A stretch of 64,000 bases of DNA from Planctomycetaceae bacterium (GTDB lineage: Bacteria; Planctomycetota; Phycisphaerae; SM23-33), in assembly GCA_021371965.1 (NCBI GenBank), contig JAJFVE010000183.1:1-64000 (forward strand), written 5' to 3'. How positions within the stretch are numbered: the stretch's first letter is position 1; each line of letters starts with the position of its first letter. The notes beneath the pieces are model-generated. The model was not told the DNA's origin. It saw nothing but the letters and a program-made list of their open reading frames with translations, and did not search any database. This document shows, one piece after another, positions 16,396 through 23,765 of this stretch. The position numbers and the translations under genes were made by a program.

Positions 16396-16401
16396 TATAA
16401 T
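16396..16401 (+). promoter_or_regulatory. Perfect -10 TATAAT, suggests leaderless mRNA
   Basis: TATAAT at 16396-16401 ends seven bases before the ATG at 16409. If used, transcription would start at or next to that ATG. There is no good -35 at 16-18 bases. The upstream in-frame ATG at 16400 would then be inside the promoter. Confidence 0.45.
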
Positions 16402-16408
16402 GCAGGGG

Positions 16409-17875
16409 ATGATTTTGCATGAGTGTCCATCCTGCTCGGCGCGGCTGGAGAGTCCGGAGGCCCTTGCCGGGCGGCGCGACCAGTGCCCGCTGTGCGGCAA
16501 GGCGTATATCGTTCCACATCCGCGCACGTCGCCGCTGCGAAAGTGGCTCAATGAGCGCCATGCCGCCCAGGCTGCTGCGCAGGCGCGTGCCTCTGTCGAG
16601 CAGGACATCCCCCAGGCCCAGATCGACGAGCCGCGGGGCCAGGACGATCTGGTCCTCGATCCGGCCGCGGCGTCGGGCGCTCCGCAGGCCAAGCCGCGCC
16701 GGCATACCGCCCTGGCGGCGGCGATGGGCTTCTTCGGCGGCACGGTCTGCATCTTCCTGCTGGGCGTCGGGGCGATGCTGGCCGTGGGCTGGCGGCCCAA
16801 CTGGAAGCACGCGCCCGTTCAGAGCGTTGCGGTGGCGCCTCCGCAGGAACTGCCGCCCGCGGCAGAGCCGGTGCCCCAGCCCAAACCCCAGCCCGAAGCC
16901 AAACCCAAACCTGAGCCCAAGCCCGAGCCCAAGCCCCAACCGCCGGGCCAGCCGGACATGTGGCCCGACATCAACCCCGAACCCAAGCCTCAACCCAAGC
17001 CTCAACCCAAGCCTGAGCCCAAGCCCGAGCCAAAACCCGAGCCCAGACCCGAACCAAAGCTGCAGCCCAAACCTCAGCCCAAGCCGCGACCGGCTGTGCC
17101 TGCCCCGGCGGCGAACTATCAACCCACGCTGACGCTCAAGCCCGCCGGTGCGGTGATGGAACTGATGCTGGTCGGGCAGGGCACGTTCGCGATGGGCTCG
17201 CCCCAGAACGAGTTCGGACGCGACGGCGACGAAGACCCGCACGAGGTGACGCTGACGTGGCCGTTCTATATGGCCGCCTGCGAAATCAGCCAGGAACTCT
17301 TCCAGGCGGTCATGGGCAAGAATCCCAGCCAGGTCCGCGGGCCGGCCCTTCCGGTCACCAACGTCACGTGGACCGCCGCCGAAGAGTTCTGCAAGAAACT
17401 CTCGCAGATCAGCGGCCGGCAGGTGCTGCTGCCGACCGAGGCGCAGTGGGAATACGCCTGCCGCGCCGGCACGAAGGGGCCCTTCAACTTCGGCGACACG
17501 GTCAAGGCCGAGCAGGCCTGCTACGACGCCCGCTACGCCTACGGATTGGGAACGCTCATAGTCGACGAGGGCAGGGGCGAAGCGAAGCTGGCGGCTGTCA
17601 ACTCGTACAAGCCCAATGCCTGGGGGCTTTACAACATGCATGGCAACGTGGCCGAGTGGTGCCGCGACTGGCAGGGTCCTTATGCCGCAGCGGCGAAAGA
17701 TCCCTCCGGTCCTGCAAATGGCGACCGCCGCGTGCTGCGCGGCGGCTCATGGAAGACGCGTCCGGCCTTCTGCCGCAGCGCCAACCGCGACGCCGCAGCT
17801 CCGGACCACAGCTCGGCGGCCATCGGCTTCCGCGTGATCGTCGAAGTGTTGCAGGATGATTTGAAGAAGAAGTAG
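16409..17875 (+). CDS. Membrane protein with zinc ribbon, Pro-rich linker and FGE-sulfatase (SUMF1) domain
   Basis: The product of 488 residues has four parts: an N-terminal zinc ribbon (HECPSCSARLE ... DQCPLCGKAY, two CxxC pairs), a single membrane helix (about residues 100-122), a Pro/Lys/Gln/Glu repeat linker (about 155-235), and a C-terminal FGE-sulfatase domain beginning near MVLVGQG-like residues VMELMLVGQGTFAMGS and ending GGSWKTRPAFCRSANR ... IGFRVI. In true formylglycine-generating enzymes two active-site Cys are needed; here they are not evident, so a binding or structural role is more likely. ATG 16409 is chosen over 16400 because TATAAT overlaps the latter. The protein likely spans the membrane with the FGE domain outside. 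Confidence 0.8.
   Translation: MILHECPSCSARLESPEALAGRRDQCPLCGKAYIVPHPRTSPLRKWLNERHAAQAAAQARASVEQDIPQAQIDEPRGQDDLVLDPAAASGAPQAKPRRHTALAAAMGFFGGTVCIFLLGVGAMLAVGWRPNWKHAPVQSVAVAPPQELPPAAEPVPQPKPQPEAKPKPEPKPEPKPQPPGQPDMWPDINPEPKPQPKPQPKPEPKPEPKPEPRPEPKLQPKPQPKPRPAVPAPAANYQPTLTLKPAGAVMELMLVGQGTFAMGSPQNEFGRDGDEDPHEVTLTWPFYMAACEISQELFQAVMGKNPSQVRGPALPVTNVTWTAAEEFCKKLSQISGRQVLLPTEAQWEYACRAGTKGPFNFGDTVKAEQACYDARYAYGLGTLIVDEGRGEAKLAAVNSYKPNAWGLYNMHGNVAEWCRDWQGPYAAAAKDPSGPANGDRRVLRGGSWKTRPAFCRSANRDAAAPDHSSAAIGFRVIVEVLQDDLKKK
16870..17095 (+). repeat. Coding tandem repeat of Pro-Lys-Pro-Glu/Gln units
   Basis: Hexanucleotide-like units such as CCCAAGCCCGAG and AAGCCTCAACCC are repeated, encoding PKPQPKPEPKPE-type sequence. 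This is the linker between the membrane helix and the FGE domain and may span the periplasm or wall. Confidence 0.85.
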
Positions 17876-17911
17876 AGAAGGATGGAATGATGGGGCCAAG
17901 TCCAGCATGGT

Positions 17912-18694
17912 TCACTCGTCGCTTGTCCAGTAACCTGGGCGGGCGAAGTGTTCGTGCAGGGCGATCTCGTAGGCGCGGTCGATGACCTCGGGGACGGGCG
18001 GGCTGCTGCGGATGCGGTCTTGGGTCATCTTTGACCGCACCTGGCGGCGGGCCCAGGAAATGTCGGCCAGCCAGTCCGTCGAGAGCATGACCAGCCGCTT
18101 GTGGAACAGCGTGCCGACGTCGGCTGTCACGTAACGCATCTCCCACGTCTGCGGATCGATAAGGAAGTCTTCGACGCTGCCGAACTCGCCGTCGATAGCC
18201 GCCAGATTGTACTGGAGCGTCTCACGGTAGGCGGTGAGAGTGCTTTCAGGCTTGCGATGGCGTTCGAGCTCGATGCGGTCTTCGGGGCGGGCCTCGGCGG
18301 CCACCGAGCGGCTGAGCGACTCGGGCAGCGGGCGGCTCTCCCAGTACGGCAGCCATCCGAAATATTTGGCCAGCATGGTCTCGTGCTCGCGCGAGATGGT
18401 GACCTTGTCGTCGACGGACGGGCTGTTTCGGACCTGCTCCCTCGACAGGGCCAGATGCACCTCGCCTTGGCTCCAGTCGATGTCCTCGACGGCCGCCGGG
18501 GCCACGAGCACGCGCCGGCCGGGCAGCCACACGTGCGTGTCCAGAACCAGGTATCGCACGATCCAGTTTCGCTGCTCGAAGTAGAAGTCTTCGACCTTGC
18601 CGATGGGCTTGTCGGCTGCGTGGATACGGGCCGATGCCAAGGTCCTCATGCTCGCCAGGGTCAGCGTCTGCACGGTTGCTTGCGTGGTGGTCAT
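17912..18694 (-). CDS. Double PRC-barrel domain protein
   Basis: The 260-residue product carries two PRC-barrel-like units: about residues 15-75 (IGKVEDFYFEQRNWIVRYLV ... WLPGRRVLVAP) and about 160-220 (FGSVEDFLIDPQTWEMRYVT ... LFHKRLVMLS). PRC barrels occur in photosynthetic reaction centre H subunit and RimM and bind protein or RNA partners; stand-alone ones are often stress-linked. No signal peptide is seen. It is the last gene of the run Hsp20-BON-PRC-PRC and a diverged paralogue of 18706-19482. ATG 18694 follows GAGG; a GTG at 18709 overlapping the previous stop is the alternative. Confidence 0.78.
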   Translation of the reverse strand: MTTTQATVQTLTLASMRTLASARIHAADKPIGKVEDFYFEQRNWIVRYLVLDTHVWLPGRRVLVAPAAVEDIDWSQGEVHLALSREQVRNSPSVDDKVTISREHETMLAKYFGWLPYWESRPLPESLSRSVAAEARPEDRIELERHRKPESTLTAYRETLQYNLAAIDGEFGSVEDFLIDPQTWEMRYVTADVGTLFHKRLVMLSTDWLADISWARRQVRSKMTQDRIRSSPPVPEVIDRAYEIALHEHFARPGYWTSDE

Positions 18695-18705
18695 GGATCG
18701 TTGCC

Positions 18706-19482
18706 TCACTTTGCCTGGGGTTCTTTCACCGGCTCGGGCGCTTCGCCCTCCCAGTAGACCGGCCTGCCGTGGAAATCATAGAGTCGCACCTCGTACTCGC
18801 GATTGACAGGTGTATCGTAATCGAACGCCGGACCCTCGCGGATGGCGCTTTGATCGAGGTCCACCAGGACGGCCCGCTGGGCCCAGTTCACGTCGTGGAC
18901 CCACGCCGGCGAGATGAGCACCTTCTTGCCCGTGAGCAGGCGCCCGATGTCGGCCACGATGTAGCGGACGACCCAGTCGTCGCTCTGGACGATGAAGTCG
19001 TGCACGCGTCCAATCCTGGCGTCGGTGGCGTTGAGGTCCAGGTGGATGGTGTCGCGCATGCTCCGCAGGTCTGGGTCGCCATGGATCCGCAATTCCTGGC
19101 GGGCCAGCGTCTCGGACATCATCTCCTCCGGCGGTTGCATCAGCGGCGTGCCCTCCATGCCCCAATAAGGCGCCCAGCCGTAATGCAAGGCGATCATTTC
19201 CTCGTACTGCCGCGAGACAGGCTGGTCGGTATCGATGGGCGGGCTGTGCTCAATGGCGTCGCGGGTGAGGTTCACCGGCACGATTCTTTCCGTCCAATCG
19301 GGCTTGCCGAAGCTCTGAGGCGACAGCAGCACCTGGCGCCCGCTGAGCCATCGGCCGGTATCGACGACCATGTATCGGACGGTCCATTTCCTGTCGTCGA
19401 AATAGAAATCCAGGACCTTGCCGACATCCCCGTCCGTGGCCCGGATCGAGTATCCCAGCAGTTCCTTGAGGCTCCTGAGCAT
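18706..19482 (-). CDS. Double PRC-barrel domain protein
   Basis: The 258-residue product has two PRC-like units: about residues 8-65 (GYSIRATDGDVGKVLDFYF ... WLSGRQVLLSP) and about 145-205 (ATDARIGRVHDFIVQSDDWV ... LLTGKKVLISP). It is a paralogue of the next gene, so the pair arose by tandem duplication. An AGGAGG ribosome-binding site precedes ATG 19482, which is only 11 bases beyond the BON gene's stop. No catalytic residues are expected; the likely role is a binding or regulatory module in the cytoplasm. Confidence 0.8.
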   Translation of the reverse strand: MLRSLKELLGYSIRATDGDVGKVLDFYFDDRKWTVRYMVVDTGRWLSGRQVLLSPQSFGKPDWTERIVPVNLTRDAIEHSPPIDTDQPVSRQYEEMIALHYGWAPYWGMEGTPLMQPPEEMMSETLARQELRIHGDPDLRSMRDTIHLDLNATDARIGRVHDFIVQSDDWVVRYIVADIGRLLTGKKVLISPAWVHDVNWAQRAVLVDLDQSAIREGPAFDYDTPVNREYEVRLYDFHGRPVYWEGEAPEPVKEPQAK

Positions 19483-19493
19483 GAGAACACCTC

Positions 19494-20156
19494 CTACTTC
19501 ACCACCTCCAGGTCGTTGTGGACGCCCTTGACGCCGATGGTATAGCGGGCGATCTCATACGCCGCCCGGTATGCCGCCCGCGAGGGCACCGCGCCCGAAA
19601 GTGTCACGACGGCCCGGTCCACCTCCACCGTCATTTCGCGCATGTTGAACAGGACGTTGGGGCACAGACCTTCCATGATGTTGCGGGCAATCCGCTTATC
19701 GTGCGGGTCGCCGGAGGGCACCACGGCCAGTTCATTCGACACCGACACGATTCCGCTGACCGACGAGGCCATCGCGGCCGCGCGCTCCTTCTTGCGCCGC
19801 GTGTCGACAAAGCCCTCCATCCGCGCCAGTCCGGACTGCACCGTCACGTCGATGGCCGAGACGTCCAGTTCCCCGCTGCAGGCCAGGGCGTCTCGCACGC
19901 AGGCCGCCAATTCCAAATCCGGCGGAGGTGCGGAGATGTCCGGATATCGGATCGTCAACTGGTTGTGCACCTCGACCGCGCCGGCGTCGCGGGCGACCTG
20001 GGCCGCCGCCTGGCGGGCCGCATAGTCCGGTACGGTTCCCGACAGGGTGACTTCGCCGCTGCGGACCCGCACGGATATATCCGCAACGTTGACCAAGTCA
20101 TTCCAGAACAACCGGTTGATGACGTCATCGCGCAGATGTTCGTCTGTTATGATCAT
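19494..20156 (-). CDS. Protein with three BON domains
   Basis: The 220-residue product has three BON-like repeats, at about 5-72 (DVADISVRVRSGEVTLSGTVPDYAAR ...), 80-145 (LDVSAIDVTVQSGLARMEGFVDTRR) and 150-218 (NMREMTVEVDRAVVTLSGAVPSRAA). Each shows the beta-gly-beta pattern VTLSGTVP and the following helix. BON domains bind membranes or ligands in osmotically induced and secretion proteins such as OsmY, which is periplasmic; no signal peptide is seen here, so this one may be cytoplasmic. The start codon ATG overlaps the Hsp20 stop (ATGA), implying coupling. Confidence 0.85.
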   Translation of the reverse strand: MIITDEHLRDDVINRLFWNDLVNVADISVRVRSGEVTLSGTVPDYAARQAAAQVARDAGAVEVHNQLTIRYPDISAPPPDLELAACVRDALACSGELDVSAIDVTVQSGLARMEGFVDTRRKKERAAAMASSVSGIVSVSNELAVVPSGDPHDKRIARNIMEGLCPNVLFNMREMTVEVDRAVVTLSGAVPSRAAYRAAYEIARYTIGVKGVHNDLEVVK

Positions 20157-20680
20157 TCCGAAGCCTCGTCGCGTGCCGACCGCCCGCTCTTGCCGCTGCC
20201 ATGTCTACCGGTTCCCGCCCTTGCTCGGCCGGCGCGTCCGTTCTCGATATTGTGTCCGCGCCCGCTGCGGTGGGGCTTGATCTCGATTCGGCGTCGGCGG
20301 GATTCGGCCGCCTTGGGCAGCTCCAGGTGGAGCACGCCATTTTCCAGGGTTCTGGCCATGCTGGATTGATCCACATCGGCCGGAAGGACGAACGACCGCT
20401 CCATCGGCTCGCTGTGGCGTTCGCTGAGGAACTTGGGTCCCGGTTGCGGTTCTTCCTTGTGCTCGGCCCGGATGGTCAGAACTCCGCGGCTGTAATCCAC
20501 CTGAACTTCCTCGCTCGTATATCCGGGCAATTCGGCGTCTACTACGATCTTGTTAGGCTCTTCGGCGATGTCGGCGGGGTATTCCCACAAACCGGGTTCC
20601 TCTTCCCCGCTTGCCCACCAGGGCCAGAGAAGCTGATTGAACTTCCGTTCCGCGGGCCGCTGCTTGGTGAAGGCCACCAT
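20153..20680 (-). CDS. Small heat shock protein, Hsp20/alpha-crystallin family
   Basis: The 175-residue product has an alpha-crystallin domain at about 38-135: IVVDAELPGYTSEEVQVDYSRG, VLTIRAEHKEE, RSFVLPADVDQSSMARTLENG and VLHLELPKAAESRRRRIEI. A Trp-rich N-terminus (LLWPWWASGE) and a basic Arg/Gly-rich tail flank it. It should act as an ATP-independent holdase in the cytoplasm. It is the first gene of a four-gene minus-strand run with BON and PRC proteins, an arrangement that looks like a general stress operon. The divergent neighbour is a response regulator. No CIRCE element was recognised in the 260-base gap. Confidence 0.9.
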   Translation of the reverse strand: MVAFTKQRPAERKFNQLLWPWWASGEEEPGLWEYPADIAEEPNKIVVDAELPGYTSEEVQVDYSRGVLTIRAEHKEEPQPGPKFLSERHSEPMERSFVLPADVDQSSMARTLENGVLHLELPKAAESRRRRIEIKPHRSGRGHNIENGRAGRARAGTGRHGSGKSGRSARDEASE

Positions 20681-20940
20681 GTGCCTACCCTCGTTTTCGG
20701 CCGCATTCCCCTTGAGTGCCGGGATGGCCGACTGCGCCCGACCCCCAATTGCCGCTTTCCGCGGCGGTGGCTCTTAATTCAAAACATGTTAGGAATGTCC
20801 CGAGGACCCATCAATGGGACAAAGTGCCATATTACCCGTGATACATCCCTCTATAGTACGAACCGTCAGGCTAAGGCACCCGAGCAAGAACGAGAGAACG
20901 CCGCGAGGACCGGCCGATTTGCCGCAGCAATACGGAGGAA

Positions 20941-20985
20941 ATGTTGACCGCCGGAGATTTTGCCGCTATTTTTATCATCCCGTGA
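20941..20985 (+). CDS. Putative 14-codon leader ORF coupled to the response regulator
   Basis: ATG at 20941 follows GGAGG at 20934-20938 by two bases. The ORF encodes MLTAGDFAAIFIIP and its TGA overlaps the GTG start of the response regulator (GTGA). The regulator start has no ribosome-binding site of its own, so translation reinitiation from this leader is plausible. The GGAGG-to-ATG spacing is unusually short; TTG 20944 would have better spacing. Confidence 0.45.
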   Translation: MLTAGDFAAIFIIP

Positions 20986-21656
20986 CAGAGCTGCCGGAAA
21001 AATCCGCCTGCAAGACCCGCCTGATCCTGGTGGACGATCATCCCATCGTGCGTCAGGGAATCGCCATGCTCGTCGAGAAGGAAAGCGACATGGAGGTTTG
21101 TGGCGAGGCCTCCAGCGCCAACGAGGCCCTGACGCTGATCAAGCAGGCCGAACCGCACGTGGCCGTGGTGGACCTGTCCCTCAAGGACAGCAACGGCATC
21201 GACCTGATCAAGGACATCGCCGTGCGGTTTCCGCAACTGCGGGTGCTGGTGCTGTCGATGCGCGACGAGGCGTTTTTCGCCGAACGCGTCCTCCGGGCCG
21301 GCGCCCGGGGCTATCTCACCAAGGAACAGGCCCCCCGGAAGGTCATCGAGGCCATTCGCATGGTGATGGCCGGCGAGATCTACGTCAGCGACAAGATTTC
21401 GGCAACCGTCATTCGCAAGTTCGTCCAGGGTCACGCCGCCGGCGCCGGCTCGCTGGACGCCCTGACGGACCGCGAGCTGGAAATTTTTGAGATGATCGGC
21501 GGCGGACTGCCCACGCGCGAGATCGCCCGCCGCCTTCACATCAGTTCCAAGACCGTCGACTCGCACCGCGAGCACATCAAGGGCAAGTTGCGCCTGGCAA
21601 GCTCTTCCGACCTGCTGAAATACGCGATCGGGTGGGTTCAGCACAACAGCATGTAG
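20982..21656 (+). CDS. NarL/FixJ-type response regulator
   Basis: From GTG 20982 the product has 224 residues: a receiver domain (about 10-125) with the acidic pair in LILVDDHP, phosphorylated Asp64 in VAVVDLSLKDSNG and Lys in ARGYLTKEQAP, and a LuxR-type helix-turn-helix (about 155-215) with LTDRELEIFEMIGGG and TREIARRLHISSKTVDSHREHIKGKL. It should be a transcription factor activated by a HisKA_3-type kinase such as 10381-12108. An opening 56 codons longer upstream has an improbable composition and is rejected. It faces the Hsp20 operon and may regulate it; that is inference. Confidence 0.88.
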   Translation: MTELPEKSACKTRLILVDDHPIVRQGIAMLVEKESDMEVCGEASSANEALTLIKQAEPHVAVVDLSLKDSNGIDLIKDIAVRFPQLRVLVLSMRDEAFFAERVLRAGARGYLTKEQAPRKVIEAIRMVMAGEIYVSDKISATVIRKFVQGHAAGAGSLDALTDRELEIFEMIGGGLPTREIARRLHISSKTVDSHREHIKGKLRLASSSDLLKYAIGWVQHNSM

Positions 21657-22001
21657 CGCCGCGCGAGCGCCCTGCCGCCAGGCGCGTGGCGACCGGCGCG
21701 CAGCATCGCCCGCCGTCCCATGCCATCTCTTTCCATCGCCTGGCCAAGCGTTCTGTAAGAGCTTTCCCTATGCCTGCTGGCAAAGCCCCCGCCGCGCAAT
21801 GCGGTGTGCGTCCCGATTGAAAGAAATTAATTTGCGACCACAATGACTGTGCCTTCAACGTCGAGTTCTTTGTGACCAGGGACACGCACGACGGCTCTCG
21901 GGAAGGCCGGGAGTTCGTAAATCTTATTCAGAGGCACGAGCAGAAATCGCGTCAGGCCGGATGGACCGCATGTGTTCAAGGCCTCCTCAAAGGAATGACC
22001 C
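21657..22001. other. Gap between response regulator and small Cys protein
   Basis: The first 60 bases are GC-rich with short inverted words (GCGCC...GGCGC near 21669-21690), possibly a weak terminator. From 21821 to 22045 one plus frame is free of stops and would encode a Cys/His-containing peptide (CDHNDCAFNVEF...), but it has no ATG and no ribosome-binding site. I see no other feature. Confidence 0.4.
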
Positions 22002-22253
22002 ATGAGCCACTGCCCTTTCTACGACGAGCAATGCAACGAATTCTTTGACAGCGTGGAACAACTCTCGGCCCGCCTGGCTGTCCGCACCCGCAACTTCTAT
22101 TGCATGGACAAGTACCGCAACTGCGCGCGGTACATGCTGCTGAGCACCGGCGCCGGCGACGAAGCGCCGCCGTCGATGGGGCCCTGGGACCTGCTGCGCG
22201 TCAGCACCATCGCCGCACGCGTTCGAGATCACAGCCGACCTGATAACGTCTGA
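22002..22253 (+). CDS. Small Cys-containing protein of unknown function
   Basis: The 83-residue product starts MSHCPFYDEQCNEFFDSVEQL after an AAAGGA ribosome-binding site. Four Cys occur in two pairs, CPFYDEQC and CMDKYRNC, which could bind a metal or Fe-S cluster. I do not recognise the family; short proteins with a Y/F-C-x6-C pattern occur in anaerobes, but that is only a loose resemblance. It ends 17 bases before the sigma factor gene and is probably co-transcribed with it. Confidence 0.65.
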   Translation: MSHCPFYDEQCNEFFDSVEQLSARLAVRTRNFYCMDKYRNCARYMLLSTGAGDEAPPSMGPWDLLRVSTIAARVRDHSRPDNV

Positions 22254-22270
22254 CCAGGAGATTCGCCACC

Positions 22271-23197
22271 GTGAACACTACCCTCTGCACAGAAACCGCA
22301 CCCGCGCCCATGATCGACTTCGACGCCTCTTGCCACAACCTGTACCCGCGGCGGGCGTCCGTTCACGCCCTCGGGGCCGACTTGACGCTGTATGTTGACG
22401 ACGAGTCGTTCCAGGACCCCGACGCGGCCGAACGCTACTGGGGCCCCGGCGCCATGCGCGTCCCGGTCAACCACTACCGCCTGGCGGCGCAGGTTCACGA
22501 CGACGACCAGCCCGAGCCGCAGCGCATGGCCTCGGCGGCCTTGAGCGTCGCGCAGGAGCGGTTCATCTTCCTGCGGTACAATTACGCCAAGTACCGCCTG
22601 TGCCAGGCCCGCCGCCAGGGGCAGCGCCGGGGGACGTACGCCTGGAACTCGCGCGCCCGCTGGGCCCGCGCCCAGATCATCCACGCCAACCTCGCCCTGG
22701 TGCCCGTGATGGCCCAGCGCGCCATCAACCGCGGCGTCGACTTCGACGACCTGCTTTCCGAGGGATACCTCGCCGTCATGCGATGCGTCGAGAAGTTCGA
22801 CGTCTCGCGCGGGTACAAGTTCTCCACCTACGCCTGCCGCTCGATCCTGGCCAGCTTCTCCCGACTCCAGCGCAAGGCCCGCACCGTCCGGAAATACATC
22901 ATCTGCGAGTTCGACCCCGAGTTCGAGGGCAGCGACCATCCCGAGGCCGTCCACGACCAGCAGCGCTGCGACGCCATCGAGACCGTCCGCGAGGTGCTGG
23001 CGGCCAATTCGGCCAATCTCAACTCGGCCGAAATGGAGGTCATCCTGAAGCGATTCCCCTTCGGCGGCGCCGACAAAGGCCAAACTCTCGCCCAGGTCGG
23101 CAGCGTCCTGGGGCTTTCGCCCGAATCGATCCGTCAGATCGAGAAACGCTCGCTGGCAAAAATCCGCGCGGCGCTCGAAAAAGTTTTTGCAGCCTGA
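22271..23197 (+). CDS. RNA polymerase sigma-70 family factor
   Basis: From GTG 22271, preceded by AGGAG, the product has 308 residues. Region 2 is clear at about 135-200: LVPVMAQRAINRGVDFDDLL, GYLAVMRCVEKFD and GYKFSTYACRSILASFSR, which include the core-binding and -10 recognition helices. Region 4 at about 265-300 (LAQVGSVLGLSPESIRQIEKRSLAKIRAAL) is the -35 helix-turn-helix. The first 100 residues are unlike housekeeping sigma factors, so this is an alternative group 3-like factor. No anti-sigma gene is adjacent. The small Cys protein just upstream could be a partner, which is speculative. Confidence 0.88.
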   Translation: MNTTLCTETAPAPMIDFDASCHNLYPRRASVHALGADLTLYVDDESFQDPDAAERYWGPGAMRVPVNHYRLAAQVHDDDQPEPQRMASAALSVAQERFIFLRYNYAKYRLCQARRQGQRRGTYAWNSRARWARAQIIHANLALVPVMAQRAINRGVDFDDLLSEGYLAVMRCVEKFDVSRGYKFSTYACRSILASFSRLQRKARTVRKYIICEFDPEFEGSDHPEAVHDQQRCDAIETVREVLAANSANLNSAEMEVILKRFPFGGADKGQTLAQVGSVLGLSPESIRQIEKRSLAKIRAALEKVFAA

Positions 23198-23204
23198 GGC
23201 TCCA

Positions 23205-23224
23205 ACTATGTAAATATACATAGT
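23205..23224. promoter_or_regulatory. Perfect AT-rich palindrome, candidate operator
   Basis: ACTATGTA and TACATAGT flank AATA, giving a perfect 8-bp inverted repeat 21 bases upstream of the ferredoxin start, in very GC-rich DNA. Size and symmetry fit a dimeric repressor site, and TAAATA within it could double as a -10. Confidence 0.45.
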
Positions 23225-23245
23225 GTCTCACCGAAGGAGCCCGCA

Positions 23246-23443
23246 ATGAGAGCCTCAGTAACCGATAACTGCACCGGCTGCGGAGTCTGCGTCGACATCT
23301 GCCCCGAAGTCTTCGAGCTGGGCGACGACGGCTTGGCCACGGTCATAAGCGAACCGGCCAACGAGGACATTGAAGCCACCTGCATGGAGGCGGCCGAGAC
23401 CTGCCCCTCCGAAGCCATCCAGATTGACGAGGACGACGACTAG
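23246..23443 (+). CDS. Small 4Fe-4S ferredoxin
   Basis: The 65-residue protein carries CTGCGVCVDICPEVF (Cys at 9, 12, 15 and 19) and a later CMEAAETCPSEAI with two more Cys. The first three Cys together with the late CP Cys would ligate a single [4Fe-4S] cluster, as in monocluster ferredoxins of Clostridium-like or Desulfovibrio type, in which the other two Cys can form a disulfide. It carries low-potential electrons in the cytoplasm. The acidic tail (DEDDD) is typical. GAAGGAG precedes ATG 23246 at good spacing. A palindrome upstream and a double hairpin downstream make it a self-contained transcription unit. Confidence 0.92.
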   Translation: MRASVTDNCTGCGVCVDICPEVFELGDDGLATVISEPANEDIEATCMEAAETCPSEAIQIDEDDD

Positions 23444-23499
23444 GCACGGGCACAGGCTTTCGAGCCCGTGTTGCACAGCCCGGTAAAGCTGTGCCTCCT
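23444..23499 (+). terminator. Double hairpin after the ferredoxin gene
   Basis: CACGGGC (23445-23451) pairs with GCCCGTG (23464-23470), and GCACAGC (23473-23479) pairs with GCTGTGC (23488-23494), followed by a pyrimidine-rich CTCCTTTGTT tract. It directly follows the TAG, so it is a likely terminator. Confidence 0.65.
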
Positions 23500-23595
23500 T
23501 TGTTCCCTCCCGCCACGCCGCCAGGCAATTTTTCTTGGCACTCAAGAATCGGCACGATACTACGGGCGTACCGCAGCGTCTGCCGCATCGTCGAC

Positions 23596-23724
23596 ATGGA
23601 CTGGGGCTACCGTAGCGACGACCTGCCCGAGAAGAGAAACATCGTGGCCTCGCAGCTCAAGACCTTCTGGCCCGGAATGGCCGCCTACGTCAGCGACTAC
23701 CACTGGAACATCCGCAAGCGATAG
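23596..23724 (+). CDS. Possible small protein of 42 residues
   Basis: ATG 23596 opens MDWGYRSDDLPEKRNIVASQ and runs to IRKR. There is no clear ribosome-binding site, and the frame is open further upstream, so the start is uncertain. Composition looks protein-like (Trp, Tyr, charged residues), unlike the simple repeats nearby. I do not recognise it. Confidence 0.3.
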   Translation: MDWGYRSDDLPEKRNIVASQLKTFWPGMAAYVSDYHWNIRKR

Positions 23725-23730
23725 CCGCAG

Positions 23731-23755
23731 TGTGGCGTGGGCGTCTGGCCCATGC
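23731..23755. repeat. Dispersed hairpin repeat, copy D
   Basis: TGTGGCGTGGGCGTCTGGCC followed by CATGC matches the other copies, with a TGGGC...GCCCA stem. It lies between convergent reading frames. Confidence 0.6.
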
Positions 23756-23765
23756 TCCCCGCCCC

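Noticed and set aside
15179..17641. 820-codon minus opening that extends the duplicated-domain protein upstream
   Set aside because: The first part runs antisense through the FGE gene and reads GLGLGLRFGFG, the mirror of the PKPQ repeats. Signal peptide and GGAG place the start at 16243.
21821..22045. Stop-free plus frame reading CDHNDCAFNVEFF...
   Set aside because: No ATG and no ribosome-binding site, and it overlaps the well-supported small gene at 22002.
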